Of a stretch of 64,000 nucleotides of DNA, positions 46,868 through 59,032 are shown piece by piece. Every line of letters begins with the position of its first letter. Position 1 is the first letter of the stretch. The translations under genes and the position numbers were made by a program. The stretch comes from Agapanthus africanus (Eukaryota > Streptophyta > Magnoliopsida > Asparagales > Amaryllidaceae): positions 186,823,044 through 186,887,043 of the forward strand of contig CM057344.1 of the NCBI GenBank assembly GCA_030015575.1. The letters are read 5' to 3'. The notes under the pieces were generated by a model, which was given only the letters and a program-made list of their open reading frames with translations, had not been told where the DNA came from and did no database searches.

Positions 46868-49076
46868 TGTTAGTTATATGTATGCCCTAGAGGCCATTAC
46901 TATACATAGGATGTATATTGTAGTGGATGCTTGGACATATATAGGGAGGACTTTCTTGCTCGACATGATAGTATGCTATCTGGTTACTCTTTACCTTAAC
47001 GTGTACATTAATTGTCTCTCTGTTACATGTTGGTAAAGCCCTTAGGATGTGTACTTGACTATCCGGACTATGATGCGGATCATACTAGTGGGAACTGGTA
47101 GTCCATAAGTACATCCTTCAAAGTCCCTAGTCGTGGGTGTATCGAGACGGGGCATCGATATACCAGAGTAGACTAGCATATACCTTCTCGACCCATACAG
47201 ATGGGCGATGGATGATCCCATATCCATTGGTGTTTGACATCAGAGATGATATACGGGTGCTCAGTGGAGACTGGGTACACTGGACGGACTCGCCGAGAAC
47301 TCCGAGATGGTATTATACCTTACGTCAGATGGCAGTTCTTTGGTGACACTGGTACAGAGTAGTCTGTTGACCCGAGATCGTCATAGAGTCTTGTGTGGTT
47401 CCCACTGTGCTTTGATTTCCACTTTACCACGTCCAAGAGGGCGTGCAAAACGGTGGCTTTTGGGTACAGTCCCGAATCAAATGGAGGCAATGAGCGATAG
47501 GAGGGGATTCGTCTCTCCCGGTATAGAGAGTTGATGTTGCACTGTGTTCGATTGGCTATAACCGGAAATCCCTGGCCAGGGTTGCTGAGATTTACTGGTA
47601 AGTGTTACCAGTAGTTTCTCGAACTGTTATAGACCTAATATCGACACGACTTATCAAGCTATTGGGGTCTGACGTTTACCACCCCTAGGCGAGATATGCG
47701 ACATATCAGATAACGAGACCGGACTGTACGGTAAGTGTTACTGGTTGGATTTACAGGAGTGTGAGCGGGCTTGCTCGTCGATCTTCTGATCGCTCAATAC
47801 CCGGGTGGCCGTTACGTTTGGCAGACCGCTTGCGGCTTGTGGATGCTTGATATGATCATCATCTGCTGCCGGCGTATTGACGAGTCTTTAGAGTCCTACA
47901 CAGAGGTTTCCTGGCTCAAGCGAAACGAAATAGGAGCGCATATGAGATATGTGCGGGACCGAGAATAATACCAGTATGTGATACTGTATTCGATTCTCGT
48001 GATTTGTGACATTGATCGGTTATATGCGGTATAGCCGGGTTATCGGATCAAGTGTTGATCCGATAAGTTGTTACTATTGATACTAGTCGGTTATATGCGA
48101 CATGACCGGATCATTGAATCAATTGTTGATTTAATGATTTAATGTATAATTATATATTTGATATATTACTTTGCATTAACTAGTATTGGTTCACTTTAAA
48201 TGGATTTTCTCACTTCATGTGCACATTGTATATGTGATATAGTTTTGTGCACTTGTATGTATCATGTTTGATGATACATGTTTACTTGAGTTTGTGTAAA
48301 GATTGAACCATGGTTATTTAAATGGTTAGGGTTTTGTTTTTCATACTTATTTATTTATTTATTTATTTTGGAAAAGATTAAAGAGAAGAATGGTGGCTTT
48401 CTTTGTTTGTAATTGAAGCTTCATGAAGGTTTGACCAAAGCTACCATTCTTGTCTTCTTCTCATAACCCTAACCATTCAACTAACCTTGGTTAATTCTCT
48501 ACACATTACCATGGTTAATATTATGATAAGAATCATTTATTTTCTATTGAAAATAACACTTATCATAATATTATCTTCATCTTCTTCTTCTTCTTCTTTA
48601 TGAAGAAACCTTGCTCCATCAATGGCAACTTGAGCAAATGAGTGAGAAATCCAATTCTAAAGTGAACCCACCTCCTATTTCTTCATCCTCTACCTCTTGC
48701 CAAGTAGTATAGGGTGTTTTCTTCACAAGTTTCATGACTTGGTGAATTGGGAGCTTGATCTTGTGATGCCTCGACGTAGATCATCTTCGGCATCGAAGTC
48801 GACGACCTAGCCCGCCCATTTTTCCGATGAAGCCGACGCTAGAGCCCGGGATTCAATTTGGACAGCGAGGAGACTTCATTGCGGAGCTATGGAGGTGGAG
48901 GACCGGATCTACAAAGGTTGTATTTCCGTTCTTTTAGTTAAGTTGTTAACTATTCGCATTTGTCGCCTAAAATTCTAGTTAACGATCCGTATTAGGGTTT
49001 CTCGGCACTTATAAAATTTTAAATTGGCATGGTTGATGCCTTGTGAGACCTCATTAGTGTGCCTAGGAACCCTACA
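46868..49076 (+). repeat. 3' LTR of element III
   Basis: 2209 bp, with about 29 differences from the 5' LTR by eye. It ends CCCTACA, followed by target duplication CTGAT. Confidence 0.9.
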
Positions 49077-49081
49077 CTGAT

Positions 49082-50707
49082 ATCATAAAGCGTTATACGC
49101 AACATATGAATTCACATGACTGAAACATGCATCAAAAAAACATGTTCATCCAAAAGAAAGGCCACTGTCAACAAATATAGACAAATATGTCATAAAAACA
49201 GTAACTAATTAACAAGTTGATTAGCATCTAGATCAAGAAAATGATAGGAAAAACAATTGACTATGATATATAATGACAAGTCTATTACCATGACTCTCGA
49301 CTAACAAAGGTGGCTTTTCGTCCTCGGTAGCTTGATAATTGGGATTTCATGGCGAATAAAAATATGCATATGCCGTTTGACCGGGAACTTCAATAGGAAA
49401 CTCAATGAGGTCGGGTGTACTGAAGTACGCTTTGTATTTCTCTATATCAGGTGATGAAGCCCAAGCCCTAGCTAGCCCCAGCCCCACCCTAACCGAACCC
49501 TATCGAAGGTAAAGAACATCCTTACACTTTCATATTTCTATTAATGATGCAAGTCTCCACCAAGTCAAATTCTTGCAATATTATTCTTTTTAGAGTATGT
49601 CTAATTTAATAGATAGAATTTTCAAAGTTGGGCAACCAAGAAAAAGTAACAAGGGATTTTACATACATGCCAAAGCTTTGATTATTTATTTATTTATTTT
49701 CTATTTCATATTAGTAATTTTATATGTTTGATGATGGCAAGAAATACAAATTATATTAGAACATTGTACATACCTAATTTCCACTTGAAATCGGTTTTTT
49801 CTTTTATCAGTACTCGTTGACATACAGTAACAAACAATGTTTGATTAAAAGGACCCAAGATTTTCTCGATCAACAATAATTTTAGTAATCAAACTAGGCT
49901 AAAATTGCTGGAAATTCCTCTCAGGTTTGCCAAATTCAGTAAACCCCAACCCAGGCCCCAGCCCAGCCCCACCCCAACCCCAACCTAACCCTAACCCCAG
50001 CCCCAGCCCCAGCCCAGCCCCAGCCCAGCCCAGCCCCAACCTAACCCTAACCCCACCCCCAGCCCCAGCCCCAGCTAAACCCCAACCCCAACCCTAACCC
50101 TAACCCTAACCCCAGCCCCAGCCCCAGCCGAAGCCCAACCCCAACCGCAACCCCTGCCGAACCCCAACCCCAACCGCAACCCCTGCCGAACCCCAACCCC
50201 AACCGCAACCCCGGCCATGAACCCTAGCCCTAAAATAATCAAAAATTTGTTTAATTAAAGATTTACTAACCTGTGCGGTGGAGGAGACGATCGATTGGTG
50301 GCGATGACGAAACGGAGGCGACGACGAAAACGGCGACGAGGAAGAACGGTGACGAGAACGACGGTGGCGACGACGAGAACGGCGGTGGCGACGACAAGAA
50401 CGGCGGGAGAGATTTGGGGATTTTGGGTTCGCGCGCGATCGAGAGAGAGAGAAAGAGATAATCAGCGTAGGCGATCTGTGCCTTTTTAATTAAATCGCTA
50501 TTTAGATGCCCCTACGGATTTGCCCGTGGGTCCTTGGTTTGCGGCTCCGTAGGGGCAAACACCAAATTAAGATTTAATATTTTTACTCTTGAATGTCTTG
50601 GACCGTAGGGGCAACCTTCTGGCCCTACGGCTTAATCCGTAGGGCCAACATAAATCCGCCCCTACGGATTTCAATATCCGTAGGGGAAACCCCCTATTTT
50701 AGTAGTA
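49082..50707 (-). mobile_element. 5' end of the CACTA-like element (full copy)
   Basis: After 114 bp not covered by the window-start copy, it matches 1-1459 throughout: AT-rich part, C-rich tract (49945-50225), leader exon with donor CACAG|GTTAGT (50271 down), subterminal palindromes (50509-50690) and terminal repeat ending at 50707. The leader exon here lacks the ATG present in the other copy. Confidence 0.8.
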
Positions 50708-53700
50708 TCAACAGACGAAAAAGAGAAATTTTTGGCATCATCCGTTACTCTGTTAAGAGGCTAATGGCGAGATCGGTTATAGTTTTAAAATCTTCTCAAC
50801 CACTCTTCTTTTTCTGAAGTCCCTAAATTTTTTCTCAAATTGGCTTTAACATTAGGGTTTCAATCAAAAATCTCTTAAATTGATCAAGGGAACCGTTTCA
50901 TTTTTCTCAAGTTTCTCGAACAACGAGTTTGTCGAGTGCCCTTGTCCCTTCAAATGTAAGCTTTGAGTTCGTGGGCAATCTCGTTTGAAAAGAGAGCGAA
51001 TTCTTTAGTCTCTAAATCCTAATTTTCAACTAAGCGAGAATGTGAGTTTTTTTATGTGAGAAACACATGCCTAAACAACTGAAAGGTAAGATAACGGTTC
51101 AAGCACAAGCTTCAGTTACATCTTTCTAATTGGACACTAACTTTTGATGAAAAACCAGTGAGGAGATCTTTTTAGTGCAATTTAAGTGAATGAGGGATTT
51201 TGTTTTGAGTAAATATGAAGTATGAAAGGGATTTTTTGTTATTAGTGAAGCAGAAAGGGGGTTTTTGTAACATTTCAAAAAAATAAAATATTATTTTTAG
51301 AATTTAAATATTAAAATAATATATTTCATGAAAACTATTCGATTTTTGAATTGGGGTTTTCGTAAAATGATATAATTATATACCAATATTTGGAAAATAT
51401 TTAGAGATTAATGTTGGATATATGTATGCCCTATAGGCCATTATATGATAGTGGATGTATCAGTATGTGTATATATATATTCAGAGGACATTCTTGCTCG
51501 ACATGATAGTATGCTATCTGGTTGTTCTTTATCTTGATATGTTCACTCGATCATGCATATTACTCATTTGGCACATGTTGATAAAGCCCTTAGGATATTT
51601 GCTTGACTACTGGGACTATGATGCAGATCATACTAGTGAGACATGAGTAGTTTATAGGCATATCCTTAAGATGTTCCCAGTCGTGGGTGTATCGAGACGG
51701 GGCATCGATATTACAGAGTAGACTAGCGTATGCGTTACTTGATCCATATGATGGGCGATGGATGATCCCATATCCATTGGTGTGGTGACACCAAAGACCG
51801 TATACGGGTGCTCAGTGGAGACTGGGTACACTGAACGGACTCGCCGAGAACTCTTATATGGTATTATATCTATCGTCGGATAGCAGTTCTCAGGTGACAC
51901 TGGTACATGTTAGTCTGTAGACCCGAGATCGTCATAGAGTCTTTTGTGTCCTCCCACTGTACTTTGATCTCCACCCTACCACGGCTCTACTGAGTCGTGT
52001 AAACAGGTGGATTTTGGGTACAGTCCCGAGGCACATGGAGGCAATGAGCGATAAGAGGGGTTTCGTCTCTCCCGGTATTGGGGGTTGATGTTGCGCTATG
52101 CTTAATTGGCTATAACAGGAAGTCCCTTACCAGGGCTGATGAGATTTACTGATAAGTGTTATCAGTAGTTGCTCGATCTGTTATAAGCCAAATACCGGCA
52201 TGACTTATTGAGTTATTGGGGTCGACGATACCATCCCTAGACTCGATTTGCGGCATATCTGACGAAGAGACCGGACTGTATGGTAAGTGTTGCCAGTTGG
52301 CTCGACGGGAGTTTTGAGAGATTCGCTTGTGTTTCTTCTGATCGCTCAATACTTGGGAGCCATTACGTACAGCTTGTACCACTCACGGTTTGTGGGTATG
52401 TGATATGATCACTGCGTACTACCAGCGTATTAACGAGTCTTAAAGTCCCACAAAGGGGTTTCCTAGCTCAGGTGAAAAGATGTGGGGTGCATATGGGATA
52501 TGCACGGGAGCTCGATTAAATGCGTGTATTTGATACCGTATTTTAATCGGGTGTTTACTATTGGACGGTTCGTATGTGATATGACCGGGTTATTAAATCA
52601 AGTGTTGATTTAATATTAAGTCCATTAGCTCATTTATTTAAACCTATTTCTTTATGATGCATGCATGAGTGTATGTATATGTTGATATAGATGCAAACAT
52701 GCATGCATACATGTGTCATGGTTGATGATACATTGGTGATGGCAATGCAAGACTCACATGGTAACATATATATATATATATATATTTATTTATTTATTAT
52801 TGAGAAAAGCAAAATGGGAATAAAATCATGATTGATTTTCTACACTCTTCTTTTGTGTTGACTAAATCAAAACCATGGTTTCATTTCCCATGGTTTTTGT
52901 TGCCCATTATTTTGCTTAAACTCAAGTATCAAAATATCTAGATATTTTGTAACCATGGTTTGGGATGAGATAACACACACACTCTCTCTCTCTTGATTAT
53001 GTTTATTCTCACATGAGTTAAGCTAAGCTATCTCCTCCTTCTTCTTCCCCATTCAAGCTCTCTAACTTTTTCAAGTGAGTGAAGAACATAAAAAGAAAAG
53101 ATTTTTAAGTGAGATCAAAACCCACATCACCAATCTATATTAGTCTAGCCCACTAGTGTGTTAGGTGTATGTATGCCCTAGAGGCTATTATTGTACATAT
53201 GATATATATTATAGTAGATGTTTGGACATATATAGAGAGGACTTTTTTGCTCGACATGATAGTATGCTATCTGGTTGCTCTTTATCTTAACATGTATACT
53301 TGTCTCTTGATACTGTCTTGTGGTTACATGTTGGTAAAGCCCTTAGGATGTGTACTTGACTACCAGAATTATGATGCAGATCATACTGGTGGGGCCATGG
53401 TAGTCCATAAGTTCATCTTTTAATGTTCCTAGTCGTGGGTGTATCGAGACGGGGCATTGATATACCAGAGTAGACTAGCATATACGCTTCTCGACCCATG
53501 AGATGGGAGATGGATGATCCCATATCCATTGGTGTTTGACATCAGAGATGGTAAATGAGTGCTCAGTGGAGACTGGGCACACTAGACGGACTCGCCAAGA
53601 ACTCCTAGATGGTATTATACCTCACGTCAGATAGCAGTTCTCTGGTGACACTGGTACAGGTTAGTTTGTAGACCCGAGATCGTCATAGAGTCTTGTGTGA

Positions 53701-56700
53701 TTCCCACTGTGCTTTGATTTCCACCTTACCATGTTCAAGAGGACGTGCAAAATGGTGGTTTTTGGGTACAGTCCCGAGTCACATGGAGGCAATGAGCAAT
53801 TGGAGTGGTTTCGTCTCTCCCGGTATTGGTGGTTGATATTGCGCTGTGCTCCATTGGCCATAACAGGGAAGTCCCTAGCCAGCGCTGATTTAAAGATTTA
53901 CTGGTAAGTGTTATCAGTAGTTTCTCGACTCGTTATAAGTCTCATATGGGCATGGCTTATCGGTTATTGGGTCTGACGTTTACCACCCCTAGACTGGATA
54001 TGCGACATATCAGACGAGGAGACCGGACTGTACGATAGTGTTACTGACAGGCTTTACAGGAGCTAGAGCGGGCTTGGTTGCTGATCTTCTGATCGTTCAA
54101 TACCCGGGTAGTCGTTACGTCCAGCTAGTACCGCTGACGGCTTGTGGATGCTTGATATGATCATCACCTACTGCCGGCGTATTGACGAGTCTTTAGAGTC
54201 CTACATAGAGGTTTTACTGGTTCAGGCAAAACGAAGTGGGAGCACATATGCGATATGTGCGGGACCGAGAATAATATGAGTATGTGATACCGTATTCTAT
54301 TCTCGCAATATTTGTATCGGTCGGTTATATGTGATAATGCCGGGTTATCGAATCAAGTGTTGATTCGATAAGTTGGTACATATAATATTAGTCAGTTATA
54401 TGTGATATAGCCGGATTATTAAATCGAGTGTTGATTTGATAATTTAGTGTATAATTGTATATTTGATATACTAGTTTACATTAACTAATATTAGCTCACT
54501 TAAGCATTTATTTTTCTCACATGTGCACACTTAATATATATGTGATATATATTAATTGTGTTCTATTTTGTGTTAATATTTGATGAGACGCACTACATGG
54601 GTGTATGCGATTTACACCATACTAATTATAATGTAGGGTTTAGATATTTAAAGTACATCCAAATTAGTGGATAATTAGTCACATGCATGAAGGTTGTAGA
54701 AGCTTGTGGATGCATTGACTTAGTCCACTCATTTTGTTTTACTTAAGATATTTATTAACCTAACCATTATAATTTAGTTATGGTTATCTCTCTACATAAG
54801 TTAGTATATGATACAAACTCACCCATGATTGATTCTCTCACCTCATTAGTTCATTCTCATCTCTTGACTTCATCTTCTTCATCCTTGATAAAAAGCTTAC
54901 CAGCTTTTTCCAAAGTGAGAAAACATTGTGAGAAAAATAAAACTAAAGTGAGCCCACTTCCTACTTCATCATTCTCTACTAGATTAGCACTTTAGTATAT
55001 GGTGTTAGCTTCACTAATCTCTCATTAGTGAAATAGCAGCTTGAGTTAGTGTCTCCTCGACGTAGATTATCTTCGGCTTCGAAGACTTCAAGCACGATCG
55101 TTCCTTTCACCTTGAGAAGCCATGCAAGAGTCCGGGAGTTCCATGATCGCAGGAAAGGGACCACTACAAGGAGCTATTGAAGTGAAGGACCGGTCTACAA
55201 AGGTTGTATTCCTTTGTCACTTAGATGTAAAGTAGTTTACATTTCGTTTCTAACCCTAATTCTCTAATAAAGATCCTTGCTTAGCTTGTTTGGCACTTGA
55301 AAATTTTAAATACGGCATGTTAGATACCTTGTAGAACCTTGTTCTACTGCCTAAGAACCTTACAGTGGTATCAGAGCCTAGCTAGAGCATTAGGTGTTGC
55401 GTAGGCGAAATTAAAAGTCTGAACGAACTCCGAATAACCATATTTTCCCACTTTCTGGAAAAAATTTCAAATGTTGAATTTTCATATTTATTCAGAAAAT
55501 CATGCAGGTAATTCTATGGACCCTCTTGAAAAACGAGTCCCTAACTCGCTTTAGTGACTGGGGAACCGCGGCCAAAACATGGTTTGGCGGCGGTTCCGCG
55601 GCGCCACTAAGGAGGCAAAAGACGACACTTCAAAGGCTGGTCCATTGGTACTGGAGCATACTTCTGGGAATTTTTAATAGTGCTTAAGAATTGAGCTCTC
55701 TGAGAATTTTGGGAATTCGTTGATTCGATCGAATTATTTAATGTCGTCTAGCTTTCTGTAATGAGATACAATAATTGGAATCCACAAATATATTTGTTGC
55801 GTGTAAATCTAACATTTCAGTCTCGGGTGTAATCGGAAATCTTGTTATTGTCCGACTTATTTTGAAAAGATGTTTTCATGGGTGAGACCTAAATGCGAGT
55901 TTTACATTGTTAGGCATGAAATCTTGGATATGAGATATCCCGGGTTTATGATGACTAATAGCAGTTACGATTCCAATTGTTGTAGTTTTTCATTTTCTTT
56001 TCTGCGACCGTAAGTGTATTATGAGGTGTATCGCCGGTTTCGTTGCTATACGTCAACGACAATTGGGATACGCATATTTACTTACGTTGATGACATGTGA
56101 TGTTATGTGTTGTTGTATATGTTATATTGGATCGTCGTGTTTTGAATAGCCGGGGTTTTATGTGAGATGAGAGTTTTTATTTTCATTCATGTAAAATTCA
56201 TTGTATATAATATTCTTTTATTGAGGCACTTCCGGGTTGAGAATGATGTCACCATTGTTATATATTATTTACTTCTCCGCTTTAAGATAGACCCAAGGAG
56301 GGGAGCACAAGTAACCGGGTTCTAGAGTCCAGTGGGAGACCAACTCGAGAAGTCGAGTCTGGGTCTCCTAACACTAGAATTGGTAGGGTTGCTTCCCGCT
56401 CTTGTAGGGGTCTAGGGATGTGGGTTTGGCTACTCATTGCGACCGTGAAATCCCTGTTTTATACAGGCTCAAAATAAAACATGGACCTCCTAATATATCC
56501 AATATTTCATATGTTTCTTCTGCTGCTTTGTGATGTGATCACTGTGGATTCTGAGACGAATGCTTTATTATTGTATATATGATATATAATAAACGTTGCT
56601 TATGTTTTACACCTGCGCTAGTCCCGTCCCGGTATGCCGTTAGTTAAATAACCTAACGGTGTATAACGGGACACTATGGCGAATGTGGATGGCATAAGCG

Positions 56701-58192
56701 TACGTTGTATTTTCGTTTCTTCTGTGATGCTTAGGAAGCTTAAATGATGGGACTTCATTAATGAGATTAATGAAAGAAAAGAAAGCTAAAAGATATTGTA
56801 GAATCAAATTTATAAAAAAAAGTGTAGCTCTAGTCTAGCTTTGCATAGCGGTATTCCATGTAGAATATCCAGCACCTTATTCGATAAGAAAAGAGCTGAG
56901 ATCCCTTCACTGGGAGTGACCTTTTTAGCGAAACTAGCAGATGCTACAACACTCGGTTTGTCTTTTGATTGCTTTTATAGTTTCTGCTTTGCATAATGTT
57001 ATTTATGAAGTATTCTGCACCTTATTCGATAAGGAAAGAGTCAAGATCCCTTCAACAGGAGAGACCTATTTAGCAAAACTAGTGAAAGCCTAAAAAACAC
57101 TCATTTTTCAAAAATCACTTGTTTTTACAACGATATCAAGTTCATTACGCTCATGCTTTTCTTAAAAACCTGCGTAGCCCTCCGTCATTTCAGATAAGTA
57201 TTATTTAGTATTCGAGCTATGGTAGTTTGGCATCCGCCAAGGCGTAGTGTACGGTAGCTGATTAGTTTTATCTGTAGCATGAGATGCGATTGGATTAGGG
57301 TATTCGTACGGTGTAGTTTGGCCTCCGATGAAGTTTTCAAGATATTATAACCAAGGACATTTTCGGTTCTCAACTCTAATAACACGCTTTTCAAGTTTTG
57401 GAGCGCTTCAATTTCAACTGAGCTTAATCTCAGTAGCAAGTATCAGTTTATTAGCCATCTATGCATTGATGGTAGACTATAGACTCCTAAGCCTAGCACA
57501 TATTACAATATATCAACACCATGCAAACCAGAGTAAACCAAAGAATTAAACATAAAATATAATTATTGGCATGAGGGAACCTAAACAGGGTTGATTACTG
57601 AATTCAATATTAATCCATTTTTTCACTCTACCTGTCTAAGAAAATTTCATACGGGAAAAAAAACATGTGTATGTATCAACAACAAACAATATGAACATCG
57701 CTTTATCGGTTCACTTCTCACTTGCCATGTCAAGACACGGTTCACAAAGGGATACCCAAACTATGTTTATCTCATCACATGCCGTCCATAGTCATGTTTT
57801 CAACTTGATACAACATCCAATAAGCAAGTAGCACACAAAAATGCATCAAAGACACTCCAATATGCCAACTTGCCATCAAAAGACAATAAAACCCACAACT
57901 TTCATGTATGCAAGGTAAGGAAATAGAGAAACCAAGAATAAAAGGTATACTCTTAAGATATTCACATAAGAATACAAAGGGGAAGCAAATGCACTTGAAA
58001 AATAAATTATGAAACACACGAAAAACATCCCAATGCAATCAATTGACAATAATATGAAATATAATGGTGTCAGTATCATAATAAATCATATGCATAACAT
58101 TATATTTACCGAGAGGGCGTGACACAAAAAGAAAAACTGGGTCAATCGGTAACAAAAATTAGAGCGTCGTATTTTTTCTGATAACAAAAAAC

Positions 58193-58230
<38 letters not shown>

Positions 58231-58342
58231 TTGTAAGATGGGATAATCCACGGTCTTCTGATTAGGGAGAGCCTACAAGGAAACAAACCCTATCCCTGAG
58301 AATGGATCGAAAAGAGGGGGAGAAATACAAAACCCTAGAAAT

Positions 58343-58386
<44 letters not shown>

Positions 58387-59032
58387 CCGAGGAAATTTAG
58401 GAGCGAGAGATTATAAAGGACGTCTCAGCTTTGATCCAACGTAGCTATTCACTATTCAATTTTGAGGCCTTGCGCTGAGGAAAAACGCAACAGTCTCCGC
58501 CGTTGGATTCGATCCCGCTAAAGGTAGGAATTGAATACTGCCCGTACACGCGTCTTAAGATATATACGCATCTTGTGCCATGTGTCTTTTTGGCCGACTA
58601 GAATTTTTGCAATGTTATATATGTAAGATGTTAATGAAGAATATTTAGAAAGATTTTAAAGGATTATAATAAAAATCTTCTCTGTTTCTCTACTATTATT
58701 ATAGGCCAAAAGGAATGAGTCGTTTGATTTTGAAATCGATTGGTGACGTGGATTCTTATTTTCTCAAAGATATCAAACAAAAGAACACCGTCGTTTTATG
58801 TGTAATACACGTAGTTAAATACCACGTAATTATTATTTTACAAGTGTGATACATGTACTTAAATCGGCACATCATTATTATTTTACAAGTGCGATGCAGG
58901 CAATTAAATCAATAAAGAAATCTCTCATAAAAATTTTAGCCTTTTATATTTCTCTAATTACCAAAAAACCCCTACATACTTCACATTTACTTAAAAGACC
59001 CTCCAAACATTTAAATTGCACCAAAAAGCCTC
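50708..59032. repeat. Duplicated unit B (F1 - LTR V - element IV - F2)
   Basis: This is the second copy of the block at 1460-9781: F1 50708-51411, LTR V 51412-53158, element IV LTR 53159-55364, primer site 55366-55378 (unmutated TGGTATCAGAGCC), IV leader to about 57321, F2 to 59032. Small differences are spread evenly. The IV leader keeps the GC hairpin (55560-55599) and first cassette hairpin (57217-57247). It runs straight into unit C with no CACTA between. Confidence 0.85.

Larger units (their letters stand above)
38701..49076 (+). mobile_element. Ty1/copia element III
   Basis: 10.4 kb on the plus strand with two 2209-bp LTRs (about 1.3% different by eye). The target duplication CTGAT lies at 38696-38700 and 49077-49081. 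Primer site, long leader and polypurine tract are intact, but pol is heavily decayed. Its orientation is opposite to I and II. Confidence 0.9.
9782..50707 (-). mobile_element. CACTA-like (En/Spm) element with nested retrotransposons
   Basis: The terminal inverted repeats are TACTACTACAAATAAGGG at the left and the reverse complement of …CCCTATTTTAGTAGTA at the right, alike at about 20 of 23 bases. They are flanked by 3-bp direct repeats TCA (9779-9781, 50708-50710). The unfilled site at 59033-59035 (…AAAAAGCCTC-TCA-ACAG) supports these boundaries. Removing nested elements I (with II) and III and their duplications leaves about 10.6 kb. It carries a Transposase_24-type gene and a tnp2 transposase with DUF4218 and DUF4216, all on the minus strand, plus subterminal palindromes at both ends. 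The transposase is broken, so it is no longer autonomous. Confidence 0.85.

Noticed and set aside
50273-50461. Asp/Gly-rich plus-strand frame near the CACTA end
   Set aside because: It is the complement of the CT-rich leader exon, and the frame is not kept in the copy at 1041-1210.
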